A stretch of DNA of 64,000 nucleotides from Sulfurospirillum sp. (GTDB taxonomy: Bacteria > Campylobacterota > Campylobacteria > Campylobacterales > Sulfurospirillaceae). The notes beneath the pieces were generated by a model. It worked only from the letters and a program-made list of their open reading frames with translations, did not search any database and had not been told where the DNA came from. Made by a program: the position numbers and the translations under genes. The stretch is from contig JACUTU010000005.1 in assembly GCA_014859685.1 (NCBI GenBank), forward strand, positions 124,001 to 188,000, given 5' to 3'. Of this stretch, positions 18,838-27,912 are shown piece after piece. Each line of letters opens with the position of its first letter. Position 1 is the first letter of the stretch.

Positions 18838-19431
18838 TTAGATGTATTCAAGCCAGCGGGGGAGAGTTTTTCTCTCTTCATGGCTTGTTGTTGTTCCGCC
18901 GTGACCTGGATAAATCTTCCAATTTTCTGTGTATCGTAAAAATTTTTTGATACTTTTTTTCATAGCTTGCGGGTCACTATAAGGAAAATCCACCCTCCCA
19001 ATAGAGCCTTTAAACAAAAAATCTCCACTAAAAAGATTTTCGCCTATCAAGATACCGCTACATCCAGGAGTGTGTCCAGCAAAATGGAGATAGGAAAAAC
19101 GAATACCATCGATCTCGTGCATCCTCTCATCTTCCACTAACACATCAGGTATGCTCACGGGTGTACCTTGGGAGAAAGGATCATTTGCTAACATAAAAGC
19201 ATCATCGATTGGAATATACAAGGGTACATTGAGCTTTTCTTGCAACTCTTTATTGCTCCATACATGATCAAAATGCCCGTGTGTATTGAGTATAGCAATT
19301 GGATTTTTTGCATGCTCCAAGACCCATTTTGTGGCACCAACACCTGGATCAATAATTAAATCTTTTCCATCAACTTGCACAATATAACAATTTGTTTGAT
19401 ACAAACCCATAGGTTTTTGAAGAATTTTCAT
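18838..19431 (-). CDS. MBL-fold metallo-hydrolase (glyoxalase II-like)
   Basis: 197 residues of metallo-beta-lactamase fold with the zinc motif NTHGHFDH near residue 50, further ligands in FAGHTPGCSG and FSGDFLF, and the final YPGHGGTT. Small hydrolases of this type act on thioesters or persulfides, but the substrate is not clear. It stands alone, convergent with the hotdog gene, and its promoter side abuts repeat copy A. Confidence 0.8.
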   Translation of the reverse strand: MKILQKPMGLYQTNCYIVQVDGKDLIIDPGVGATKWVLEHAKNPIAILNTHGHFDHVWSNKELQEKLNVPLYIPIDDAFMLANDPFSQGTPVSIPDVLVEDERMHEIDGIRFSYLHFAGHTPGCSGILIGENLFSGDFLFKGSIGRVDFPYSDPQAMKKSIKKFLRYTENWKIYPGHGGTTTSHEERKTLPRWLEYI

Positions 19432-19462
19432 TCCTTTTTTTCCTTTAAAAATTTGATAAATA

Positions 19463-19605
19463 GCTGACCTTACGCACTTTTGTAAAAAAGTTCGTAAATA
19501 CCTCTAATTTTCTCGAAAAGTACCTTTTTCGTAGCTTTAGAGGGTTGCAGGGACATTTGCCCCTACCACTAAAACGCACAAGTTCGTTTTAGTGCGTAAC
19601 ATCAA
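19463..19605. repeat. Dispersed structured intergenic repeat, copy A
   Basis: About 143 bp in the divergent gap between the MBL and nadE genes. End repeats TTACGCAC (19470-19477) and GTGCGTAA (19592-19599). Internal pairings: CCTCTAA with TTAGAGG; a partial AGGGACA hairpin; and CACTAAAACG (19567-19576) with CGTTTTAGTG (19585-19594), 10 of 10. Copies B (37826) and C (50834) align over the whole length; D (10195) is a fragment. It contains no ORF. The rest of the gap (19606-19719) is AT-rich and should hold the nadE promoter. Confidence 0.85.
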
Positions 19606-19719
19606 TAAATAATATATTTTTACACACTATAGCAAACTTAAATTAACGAACTAAATATAAAAGCGTTATTTAATAGTTCCTTCAGTATAATTGAAAGTCT
19701 TAAGAAAATACACATCTTT

Positions 19720-20538
19720 ATGGAAAAGCTACGCGTGAAAAAATATGCAATGATTGAAAAATTTTTAATCAAATTTTTACAACAAGAAGTCTATAAAACA
19801 AGCTTAAAAAAAGCTGTTTTAGGATTAAGTGGTGGCATCGATTCAGCAGTTGTTGCCATCTTATGCCAAAAAGCTTTTGGTGAAGATTTTTTTGCTTTTA
19901 TGTTGCCTTCTAAAAATTCAAGTCCTTCAAGTCTTGAAGATGCCTTGCTTTTGTGTGAAAAATTTGGCATACAACATCAAAGCATTCCTATCACGCCCCT
20001 TTTACAAGCCTATTTTGAAAAAAAGCAAGCTTCTCATCTACGCATGGGAAATTTTAGCGCTCGCATGCGTATGTCTATCTTATATGATATGTCTGCAAAA
20101 TACGATGCTCTGGTTATCGGTACGAGCAACAAGAGTGAGCTACTCTTGGGCTATGGAACGCTTTATGGCGACCTTGCATACGCGATCAATCCCATAGGCG
20201 ACTTATATAAAACGGAGATTTTTGCATTTGCACAGCACCTAGGCGTACCGGAATCTATCATCAAAAAGCCACCAAGTGCCGATCTGTGGGAAGGTCAAAG
20301 CGATGAAGCTGATCTTGGTTATAGTTATGCACAACTTGATCGTGCCTTAAAAGCTTTCGTTGATGAAAGACTCAACAGCACACAATTGCTTGAAGCTGGA
20401 TTTGAACCACAACTCATAGAACTCATACAAAATAGAATATCTAAAAATCAGTTTAAAAGAAAACAGCCACTTATTGCCAAATTAGGTTATCAAACAATCA
20501 CACATGATTTTTTATATCCACGAGACATCAAAGCATAA
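19720..20538 (+). CDS. nadE: NAD+ synthetase (ammonia-dependent type)
   Basis: Final step of NAD synthesis: ATP-dependent amidation of nicotinate adenine dinucleotide. 272 residues, no glutaminase domain, so it probably uses ammonia. Seen: the PP-loop GLSGGIDSAVVAILC at about 35-49, GTSNKSELLLGYGTLYGD, and KPPSADLWEGQSDEADLGY. No strong ribosome site precedes the ATG, and an in-frame ATG at 19750 is an alternative start. It opens the nadE-degT-lpxK-argB-thrC-kdsB run. Confidence 0.93.
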   Translation: MEKLRVKKYAMIEKFLIKFLQQEVYKTSLKKAVLGLSGGIDSAVVAILCQKAFGEDFFAFMLPSKNSSPSSLEDALLLCEKFGIQHQSIPITPLLQAYFEKKQASHLRMGNFSARMRMSILYDMSAKYDALVIGTSNKSELLLGYGTLYGDLAYAINPIGDLYKTEIFAFAQHLGVPESIIKKPPSADLWEGQSDEADLGYSYAQLDRALKAFVDERLNSTQLLEAGFEPQLIELIQNRISKNQFKRKQPLIAKLGYQTITHDFLYPRDIKA

Positions 20539-20550
20539 CAAGGAATGCAC

Positions 20551-21684
20551 ATGAAAGAAATCCCATTTTACAAGCCTTTAATCGGTGATTTAGAAAAAAA
20601 ACTTATCAATGAAGTTTTGAGTTTTGAAGAGACATCAAAAGTGGATGAACTTGAAATAAAATTTGCCAAATACATAGGCTCACAATACGCTGTTTCCACC
20701 ATGAATGGAACCGCTGCTATGCACCTTAGTATGTGTGCGCTTGATCTCAAGAGAGGTGACAAGATCATTTGTTCGGTCAATTCCTTTCCATCTTTAGCAG
20801 AAGTTATCCGACATTTTGATGCGGAACCAATTTTTGTTGATAGCAACAAAGATGATTTCAACATGGATATAAAAGCACTTGAACAAGTGCTTACAAAGAG
20901 TCATCATAAAAAACTCAAAGGTATTTTTATCTCACATGTAGCAGGTCAAGCTGCGGATCTCGATGGCATTTATCATCTAGCGCACAAATATGACATAAAA
21001 GTGATTGAGGATGCGACACAAGCGATGGGTGGGACTTATAAGGGGCAAAAGATAGGAGCGACTGGTTCAGCAATTACATGTTTTCGCTTTTCTCCGCAGA
21101 TGAAAAATTCTATTGCAAGTGGTGGCATTATCATAAGCAATGATAAGGAATTGGTTGAGAGAGCAAAGCTTTTACGCAATCATGCTATCGTAAGTGATGG
21201 CTGGGATCGATTTGGCAATCTAGGCTATGTGTATGATGTCGTGGATATCGGGGTAAAATATGATATGAACGAACTCAATGCTGCATATTGCCTTGCGCAA
21301 CTTTCAAGAAGTGATCAATTTATACAAAGAAGAATAAAAATCGCTCAGATATATGACACAGAACTTGCAAATTGTCCGCACATCTCAACACCTATTAAAA
21401 AATCAGACCACATCTACAACCAATACATCATCAAAGTGGACAAAAATAGAGACAGTTTTGCAAAAGAATTAAAACAAAACGGCATCTACACCGCATTGCA
21501 TTTTATTCCTTTGCACCTTTTGAGTTATTATAAAAACAAATATTCACTGCGAGTTAATGACTTTCCAAATGCCTTGCACAATTACCAACAAATTCTCTCA
21601 TTGCCTATCTATGCGGGGCTTGATGATGAGCAAGTACATTATATCTGCAACAAGATAAAAGAGATAGCCTCACACCGTGTATAA
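20551..21684 (+). CDS. DegT/DnrJ/EryC1/StrS-family sugar aminotransferase
   Basis: 377 residues of fold-type I PLP enzyme. Seen: MNGTAAMHLS (PLP phosphate), D154 and Q157 in IEDATQAMGG, and the PLP lysine K185 in RFSPQMKN, followed by SGGIIIS. The usual SxxK-x-GEGG sequence is altered, but the lysine is kept. These enzymes aminate keto-sugar nucleotides for surface glycans. Its place before lpxK and kdsB suggests LPS or related glycan synthesis. The ATG at 20551 is chosen over one at 20545, because AAGGA touches the earlier codon. Confidence 0.8.
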   Translation: MKEIPFYKPLIGDLEKKLINEVLSFEETSKVDELEIKFAKYIGSQYAVSTMNGTAAMHLSMCALDLKRGDKIICSVNSFPSLAEVIRHFDAEPIFVDSNKDDFNMDIKALEQVLTKSHHKKLKGIFISHVAGQAADLDGIYHLAHKYDIKVIEDATQAMGGTYKGQKIGATGSAITCFRFSPQMKNSIASGGIIISNDKELVERAKLLRNHAIVSDGWDRFGNLGYVYDVVDIGVKYDMNELNAAYCLAQLSRSDQFIQRRIKIAQIYDTELANCPHISTPIKKSDHIYNQYIIKVDKNRDSFAKELKQNGIYTALHFIPLHLLSYYKNKYSLRVNDFPNALHNYQQILSLPIYAGLDDEQVHYICNKIKEIASHRV

Positions 21685-22606
21685 CAGATTTGTTCTATGG
21701 GTTGAAGAGTATCTCTTCTTCCCCTCCTCGCCCCTCCAATACCTCCTCGCTTTTTTACTGCTGCCTTTTTCCCTAATCTACACACTCATTGTTACATGTA
21801 AGCGATTTTTTGCTCGTGCAAAGCCTTATGGTATTCCTATCATCAGCGTAGGAAATCTCAGCATTGGAGGAAGCGGTAAAACTCCTTTTCTCATAGCACT
21901 TGCCGCAAGGTATGAAAACTGTGCCGTGGTGCTTCGAGGATACAAACGAAAAAGCAAAGGTATGATAGTAGTGTCACACGGAGGAAAGATTTTAGTTGGT
22001 GTGCAAACAAGTGGTGATGAGGCGGCATTGCTTGCTAAAAACCTTTCAAACGCCACGATTATAGTCGCTGAAGATAGGATTGAGGCAATCTTAAGAGCAA
22101 AAGAGCTAGGTTGTAAAATAGTTTTTTTAGATGATGGTTTCTCCAAAGCAAATATCCAAAAATTTGATATTCTCATCCAACCAAAACTCCAACCAAAACT
22201 TCCTTTTTGTTTACCAAGCGGTGCTTATCGTGAGCCTCCATGGATTCAAAATGTAGCAGATCTCATCATCAAAGAAGATATTGATTTTCACAGAGTTGTA
22301 CAGATCCAAAATCCAAGTAAAAAGATGGTGCTTGTAACCGCTATTTCAAAGCCACAAAGACTTGATCCATTCTTAAATCAAAGTATCATTGCCAAAGAAT
22401 ATTTTGCCGATCACCACCATTTCAGTGAAAAAGAGCTTATAGAAATCTTGCAAAAATACAAGGCAACTTCTCTTTTGGTAACACAAAAAGATCTTGTCAA
22501 AATAGAACAATTTGTACATATTCCAGTTTCAATTTTAGCTTTACATGTAGAGATAAATAAGGATATTTTAACAAAGATAAACGCATTTTTAGACAATTTT
22601 AGATAA
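21677..22606 (+). CDS. lpxK: Tetraacyldisaccharide 4'-kinase
   Basis: Phosphorylates the 4' position of the lipid A precursor at the inner membrane. 309 residues: hydrophobic anchor at about 20-40, P-loop NLSIGGSGKTPF at about 60-71, VVLRGYKRKSKG, TSGDEAALLA, and VFLDDGFSKANI (the family DDGxQ motif with S in place of the usual H or Q). The start is GTG, overlapping the aminotransferase stop by 8 bases. Confidence 0.92.
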   Translation: MYNRFVLWVEEYLFFPSSPLQYLLAFLLLPFSLIYTLIVTCKRFFARAKPYGIPIISVGNLSIGGSGKTPFLIALAARYENCAVVLRGYKRKSKGMIVVSHGGKILVGVQTSGDEAALLAKNLSNATIIVAEDRIEAILRAKELGCKIVFLDDGFSKANIQKFDILIQPKLQPKLPFCLPSGAYREPPWIQNVADLIIKEDIDFHRVVQIQNPSKKMVLVTAISKPQRLDPFLNQSIIAKEYFADHHHFSEKELIEILQKYKATSLLVTQKDLVKIEQFVHIPVSILALHVEINKDILTKINAFLDNFR

Positions 22607-22639
22607 AATCAACCTTTAATTTTTCAAAGGAATACTGCC

Positions 22640-23503
22640 GTGGTAGATAAAATTCAACAGGTAAAAACACTTCTAGACGCACTCCCGTACATCAAAAGTT
22701 TTCGCAAAAAAACTATCGTCATCAAATATGGCGGTGCAGCACAGATAAACCCACTACTCAAAGACAAATTTGCTCAAGATATCATCTTGCTTTATCTTGT
22801 TGGCTTGCGTCCGATCATCGTTCACGGCGGCGGCAAGAAGATCAATACACTTCTTGATAAACTCCAAGTATCCAGTGAATTTGTTGATGGTATGCGTGTA
22901 ACAAGCGAAGCAGTGATGGAAGTAGTTGAGATGGTTTTAAGTGGCAATATAAACAAAGAAATCACAACTCTACTCAACCACCACGGTGCAAAAGCTATTG
23001 GTATTACAGGCAAAGATGCAAATTTTATCAAAGCAAAACCACTAGAAAATGGTAAGTATGGACTTGTGGGAAAGATCACACACATCGATAAAAAAGTACT
23101 TAAAAATCTTATAAAAGAGGGTTTTATTCCTGTCATTGCTCCGATTGCTAGCGGTGATGATGAAAATCATCCTGGCTACAATATAAATGCTGATCTAGCC
23201 GCGAGCAAAATTGCAGCATCTATCAAAGCTGAAAAAGTCATCTTTCTCACAGATACACAAGGTGTTTTAGACAAAGAAGGCAAACTCATCTCAAAACTTG
23301 ATAAAAAAAATATTGATGCACTCAAAAAAGATGGCACTATCAGTGGCGGTATGCTTCCAAAAATTGATGCGTGTTTAGAAGCACTCAGTGCGGGTGTTAA
23401 AAGCGCACAAATCATCGATGGACGCATCGAACACTCAATCCTTTTAGAGCTTTTCACTAAAGATGGCATCGGCACATTTATAACAAACGAGGAGAATATA
23501 TGA
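22640..23503 (+). CDS. argB: N-acetylglutamate kinase
   Basis: Second step of arginine synthesis. 287 residues with amino-acid-kinase motifs IVIKYGGAAQ, IIVHGGGKKI, GITGKDANFI, NINADLAASKIAA and a C-terminal GGMLPKIDACL. The start is GTG at 22640. It overlaps thrC by 4 bases (ATGA). It joins lipid A and threonine genes in one run, so the operon mixes pathways. Confidence 0.95.
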   Translation: MVDKIQQVKTLLDALPYIKSFRKKTIVIKYGGAAQINPLLKDKFAQDIILLYLVGLRPIIVHGGGKKINTLLDKLQVSSEFVDGMRVTSEAVMEVVEMVLSGNINKEITTLLNHHGAKAIGITGKDANFIKAKPLENGKYGLVGKITHIDKKVLKNLIKEGFIPVIAPIASGDDENHPGYNINADLAASKIAASIKAEKVIFLTDTQGVLDKEGKLISKLDKKNIDALKKDGTISGGMLPKIDACLEALSAGVKSAQIIDGRIEHSILLELFTKDGIGTFITNEENI

Positions 23504-24984
23504 ATTTTATAGAAACAAGAGGCAACGATAATATCAATCCAAAAGAGGTAACATTTTCTTATGCCATCATGAATCCAAGTGCTAGCTTTGGAGGCTTATA
23601 TGTACCACAATCATTGCCCCAAATAGATTCAGATTTTTTAGTGAATGCAACACAAAAATCCTACAAACAGATCACTTTAGATATCCTCGAACTTTTTGCT
23701 ATTGACATAGAAGAATCTGTATTGCAAGAAGCGGTTAATTTGTATGATAAGTTTGATGATCCAAGCGATCCAGTGCCATTTGTAAGCATAGAAGATGATC
23801 TTTTTGTCAATGAACTTTTCCACGGGCCAACAAGAGCTTTCAAAGATATGGCATTGCAACCTTTTGGCGTGATTCTCTCACATGTAGCACAAAAACAAGC
23901 ACAAGATTATCTTATCTTAGCAGCAACGAGTGGTGATACAGGTCCTGCAACGCTTGATACTTTTGCAAATAAACAAAATATACGGGTAGTGTGTATGTAT
24001 CCAGATGGCGGCACAAGCGATGTGCAACGCTTGCAGATGCAAACACAAGAGGGAAAAAACCTGAAAGTGATTGGTGTCCATGGGAATTTTGATGACACAC
24101 AAGCTGCGCTCAAAGCCTTGCTTGCTTCACCAACATTCAAAGCAGAACTTGCTAAACAAAATATCAAACTTAGTGCTGCAAATTCTGTCAATTTTGGACG
24201 CATTATTTTCCAAATCATTTACCATATTTTCGCCTATGTCTCACTGCTCAAACTCCAAAAAAGACAATGCGGTGAAAAATTTTACACCATCATTCCAAGT
24301 GGTAATTTTGGCAATGCTCTTGGGGCGTATTATGCCAAAAAAATGGGTTTACCTATCAAAAAAATTCTCATCGCATCGAATATCAACAATATCCTCACAG
24401 ATCTTATCAACACGGGCGTTTATGACCTTCGTCAAAGAAAACTTCTACTCACAACAAGCCCTGCTATGGATATCTTGATCTCTTCAAATGTAGAGCGTAT
24501 TTTGTTTGATAAATTTGGCAGCGAGCGGTGTGGTGAACTTATGGATTCTTTGCGTGATTTCAAATACTATAAACTCACAGACGAAGAACTTGCAAGTTTA
24601 CAAGAAGATTTTGCGGCTGTATATAGCGATGATACTTTTGCAAAAGAAACTATCAAACACTATGCAAAAAAAGGCTATGTGATGGATCCGCACACCGCAA
24701 CTTGCCTCAAAGCTTATGAAGATCTTTGCACAAAAGATATCCCAAGCGTGCTTTGCTCCACAGCACAGTGGACAAAATTTGCACCGACTATGATGCAAGC
24801 ACTTCAAAATAATGAGAAAAAGTACACTGATATAGAAGCACTCAAAAGCGTCAGTGACGCCTTACATGTAGGCATTCCAGAGTGCATCAGCTCATTGTTT
24901 GAAAAGAAAATTTTACACGATAACATCGTTGATAAAGAAAATATCGAAGCAGAAATTCTCGCTTTTATCAGAGGCATAGTATGA
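23500..24984 (+). CDS. thrC: Threonine synthase
   Basis: PLP-dependent conversion of O-phosphohomoserine to threonine. 494 residues, the long class. Seen: FHGPTRAFKDMALQPFG with PLP lysine K115, AATSGDTGPATL, and SANSVNFGRIIFQ. Coupled to argB and kdsB by 4-base overlaps. Confidence 0.95.
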   Translation: MNFIETRGNDNINPKEVTFSYAIMNPSASFGGLYVPQSLPQIDSDFLVNATQKSYKQITLDILELFAIDIEESVLQEAVNLYDKFDDPSDPVPFVSIEDDLFVNELFHGPTRAFKDMALQPFGVILSHVAQKQAQDYLILAATSGDTGPATLDTFANKQNIRVVCMYPDGGTSDVQRLQMQTQEGKNLKVIGVHGNFDDTQAALKALLASPTFKAELAKQNIKLSAANSVNFGRIIFQIIYHIFAYVSLLKLQKRQCGEKFYTIIPSGNFGNALGAYYAKKMGLPIKKILIASNINNILTDLINTGVYDLRQRKLLLTTSPAMDILISSNVERILFDKFGSERCGELMDSLRDFKYYKLTDEELASLQEDFAAVYSDDTFAKETIKHYAKKGYVMDPHTATCLKAYEDLCTKDIPSVLCSTAQWTKFAPTMMQALQNNEKKYTDIEALKSVSDALHVGIPECISSLFEKKILHDNIVDKENIEAEILAFIRGIV

Positions 24985-25727
24985 TTATCATCCCAGCACG
25001 CATGGCCTCAACGCGTTTTGAGCGAAAAATTCTTGCTCCAATTTATGGTGAGCCGATGTTCATAGCAACTGCAAAAAAGGTACAAAATCTTGATCGTGTC
25101 CTTATCGCAACGGATGATACAGAAGTATTGAAAATAGCCCAAAGTTATGGTTTTGAAGCGGTTATGACAAGTATTTTGCATCAAAGCGGCACTGATCGTA
25201 TCAATGAAGCTGCACAAAAATTCAATCTCAACGATAATGAAGTGATCATTAATGTTCAAGCAGATGAGCCTTTTATAGAACCACAAGTGATTCAAAGCGT
25301 TATCGATAGACTCAAGCAAGCTTTGCAAAATAATGAAGATATTATGATGGTAAGCTGCTACAAAAGCATAGATTCAAGCGATGCTCAAGATCCAAATCTT
25401 GTCAAAGTCATCACAGATGCAAGTGAAAATGCGATCTATTTTTCACGGGCAAAAATTCCTTATGAAAGAGCTACATGTAAGGAATATTTTGGACACTTAG
25501 GCATCTATGGTTTTAGCAAAAAATCACTCCAAGCATTTTGTGCATTGCCATCAAGTCCGCTTGAAGAGATAGAAAAACTTGAACAATTACGAGCCATTTA
25601 TCATGGTAAAAAAGTAGCGATGGTACGGGTGCAAAGTGAAAGTTTTGGCATCGACACTCCTCAAGATTTACAACGAGCATTGGCATATTTTAACGGAGAA
25701 AAAAATACCAATAGCTTTGATAAATAG
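24981..25727 (+). CDS. kdsB: CMP-KDO synthetase
   Basis: Activates 3-deoxy-manno-octulosonate with CTP for LPS inner core. 248 residues with IIPARMASTRFERKIL (the usual LPGK replaced by ERKI), VLIATDD, INVQADEPFI and HLGIYGFSKKSL. The ATG overlaps the thrC stop. It closes the run begun at nadE. Confidence 0.94.
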   Translation: MIIIPARMASTRFERKILAPIYGEPMFIATAKKVQNLDRVLIATDDTEVLKIAQSYGFEAVMTSILHQSGTDRINEAAQKFNLNDNEVIINVQADEPFIEPQVIQSVIDRLKQALQNNEDIMMVSCYKSIDSSDAQDPNLVKVITDASENAIYFSRAKIPYERATCKEYFGHLGIYGFSKKSLQAFCALPSSPLEEIEKLEQLRAIYHGKKVAMVRVQSESFGIDTPQDLQRALAYFNGEKNTNSFDK

Positions 25728-25766
25728 AGTCGCTATAACGCCTCATTTTGTGTGTGCTTATGTAAA

Positions 25767-26039
25767 TCAAACATTATGTTCGCTTATAACACTATAGGTT
25801 TTCAAGCCATTTTCTCCTACTTGAAAAATGGCTTTACATGTAGAAAATCCAGCTAATTCAAGAGCTTCTTTTAACACTTGCAAGATAAAAGTTTCAGTAC
25901 TCAACAAAGAGGTACTCGTTGTGCCGTGATACGCAAATGGCTCATTGGCAACACTTACAAAACCTTCTTCAAAAAGGTGTTTTTCAAAAACTTGTTTATC
26001 TCCTAAATTCTCTATATCTACTATCAACACAACTTCCAT
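25767..26039 (-). CDS. Conserved-looking 90-residue protein, function unknown
   Basis: Small soluble protein (EVVLIVDIENLGDKQVFEKH at the start) with an alternating strand/helix pattern and three short beta-like stretches, possibly a ferredoxin-like fold. No signal peptide or motif I recognise. The ATG overlaps the dsbD stop (ATGA), and GGGAG is 8 bases upstream, so it is translated after dsbD; a TTG one codon earlier is less likely. A role with DsbD is only suggested by position. Confidence 0.6.
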   Translation of the reverse strand: MEVVLIVDIENLGDKQVFEKHLFEEGFVSVANEPFAYHGTTSTSLLSTETFILQVLKEALELAGFSTCKAIFQVGENGLKTYSVISEHNV

Positions 26040-27817
26040 CAAATACTCCCAAGATGTGCTAAAAAATCTTTTGCGTTTTTAAAACCTATCACCCGTTTTG
26101 CTTCCAATTCTTTGGCGTCTTTAAAAAATAGTATGGCTGGCGGTCCAAAAAGTCCAAAGGCTTTTAAAAGCTCTTTATGGGCGTTATTATTGGCAGTTAC
26201 ATCTGCTTGCAAGAGTATAAAATTTTGCATTTTTGCTTGCACAAGTGGATCTGAAAAAGTGAATTTTTCAAGTTCCACGCAACTCACACACCAATCAGCA
26301 TAAAAATCAAGCATTACAGGTTTTGTGGCATTTTTCAAAGCTTTTTCTAATTCTTGAAGATTTGCAATTTGCATAAACGCATTTTGCTTTTTTTCTACAC
26401 CTGTGTTTGTGACGCTTACACCAAATCGCTCAAGCGGTGCAAGCATATTTTCAGCATTGCTCATCACGCCAATAAAAAGTGCCGCCCCATAGAGTAAAAA
26501 AATAATTGCTAAAGATTTTAACAATTTTTTCCAACCGCTTACTGTTTGCTCTAAAGGTTGCAATGCACCCATATACACAGAAGAGCTGAGTACCAAAATC
26601 GCACTCAAAAGCATCGTCGCTTGTGCGGAAATAATTCTTGAAAGCATCCAAATTGCTACCGCAAGCATCACGACACCAAAGACTTTATTGACATTTTCCA
26701 TCCATCCACCAGGTCGCGGCATAAATTTACCAGCACTCATACCGATGGCGATCAATGGCACGCCCATACCTAAACTCATCGTGAATAATGCAGCTCCGCC
26801 AAGAAGGGCATCGCCGCTTTGTGATATGTAAACCAGTGCTCCAGCAAGTGGTGCGGCAACACAAGGACCCACGATAAGTGCGGAGAAAAAACCCATCACA
26901 GCAACACTCACAAAACCTTGACCTTGCATCTGGTCTGATTTTTTTGTGAGTGCGGATTGGATAAATGATGGCAACTGAATCTTATAAAAACCAAACATTG
27001 ATAATGCTAATGCCACAAAGACAAAACTAAACAACGAAATAACCCATGGATTTTGCAAAGATGCTTGGATATTTGTCCCAAACAATCCAGCTAAAACACC
27101 TGCTATCGTGTAAGCAAGTGCCATCGCTAAAACATAAACCGATGAAAGCCAAAATGCTTTTTTAGTAGTGATATTTTCAGATTGAGATACGATGATAGAT
27201 GATAGGATCGGAATCATAGGAAATACACAAGGAGTAAATGAGAGTAAAAGTCCAAATCCAAAGAAACTCAACAAAACAAGCCAGATGCTATTGGTTGCAA
27301 TAGAATTTGCGATTGCTGATTCTTCAGAAGTTTCCTTATTCACTTGATTGTTACTCGGTATTTGTGCTTGTGCTTGTGCTTGTGTCTGTGAGAGTGGGAG
27401 TGTAAAAGTAAAATCCTTTTGCATAGGTTGGTAACAAATCCCAGATTTTGAGCATCCTTGAAACTCGACTCGCAAGGTAAATGCACCGCCGCCAATATCT
27501 CTTTTCACTGTAGCAAGTGGCAATAAAAGTGTAAAGTTTTCGTTGAAAATTTTATATTCTTCATAGACTATTGCCTCTGGTCTTTTGATCACAGTATCTA
27601 GGAAAATAACTTTTGGTTTTACAATAGAAATTTTGAACTTATCATCATAGAGATAAATGTTTTCACCAAGCTTTATATCGATCACAATAGCATCAGCAAC
27701 TTGCGAAGCTTGAATCTTAAATGCCTCATCTGGCGGAAGAACTTTTGGCTGCTCAAGCGCAAAAACAACACTTGCTAAAAGCATACATGTAAAGAAAATT
27801 TTCTTAAAACCAATCAC
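26039..27817 (-). CDS. dsbD: Thiol:disulfide interchange protein DsbD
   Basis: Carries electrons from cytoplasmic thioredoxin to periplasmic thiols. About 592 residues: signal peptide; N-terminal domain with the pair in GCSKSGICYQP; eight-segment membrane domain with SFTPCVFPMIPI and VGPCVAAPLAGAL holding the transmembrane cysteines; and a C-terminal thioredoxin domain with YADWCVSCVELEKF. A complete three-domain DsbD. GTG at 27817 is preferred over the TTG at 27823, because AGAGGA touches the TTG. A QAQAQAQ run follows the first domain. Confidence 0.93.
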   Translation of the reverse strand: MIGFKKIFFTCMLLASVVFALEQPKVLPPDEAFKIQASQVADAIVIDIKLGENIYLYDDKFKISIVKPKVIFLDTVIKRPEAIVYEEYKIFNENFTLLLPLATVKRDIGGGAFTLRVEFQGCSKSGICYQPMQKDFTFTLPLSQTQAQAQAQIPSNNQVNKETSEESAIANSIATNSIWLVLLSFFGFGLLLSFTPCVFPMIPILSSIIVSQSENITTKKAFWLSSVYVLAMALAYTIAGVLAGLFGTNIQASLQNPWVISLFSFVFVALALSMFGFYKIQLPSFIQSALTKKSDQMQGQGFVSVAVMGFFSALIVGPCVAAPLAGALVYISQSGDALLGGAALFTMSLGMGVPLIAIGMSAGKFMPRPGGWMENVNKVFGVVMLAVAIWMLSRIISAQATMLLSAILVLSSSVYMGALQPLEQTVSGWKKLLKSLAIIFLLYGAALFIGVMSNAENMLAPLERFGVSVTNTGVEKKQNAFMQIANLQELEKALKNATKPVMLDFYADWCVSCVELEKFTFSDPLVQAKMQNFILLQADVTANNNAHKELLKAFGLFGPPAILFFKDAKELEAKRVIGFKNAKDFLAHLGSI

Positions 27818-27844
27818 AATCAATCCTCTGAATTAAATTATGGT

Positions 27845-27850
27845 TATAAT
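27845..27850 (+). promoter_or_regulatory. -10 element for ppk2
   Basis: TGGTTATAAT on the plus strand in the dsbD/ppk2 divergent gap. A second candidate, sigma-28-like (TAAATTTT-N11-TTCGATAT at 27863-27889), lies closer to the gene. Confidence 0.4.
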
Positions 27851-27912
27851 ATCCAAAGCATTTAAATTTTTTATAAATATTTTCGATATACACAAATAAC
27901 AAGGAGAAAGAT

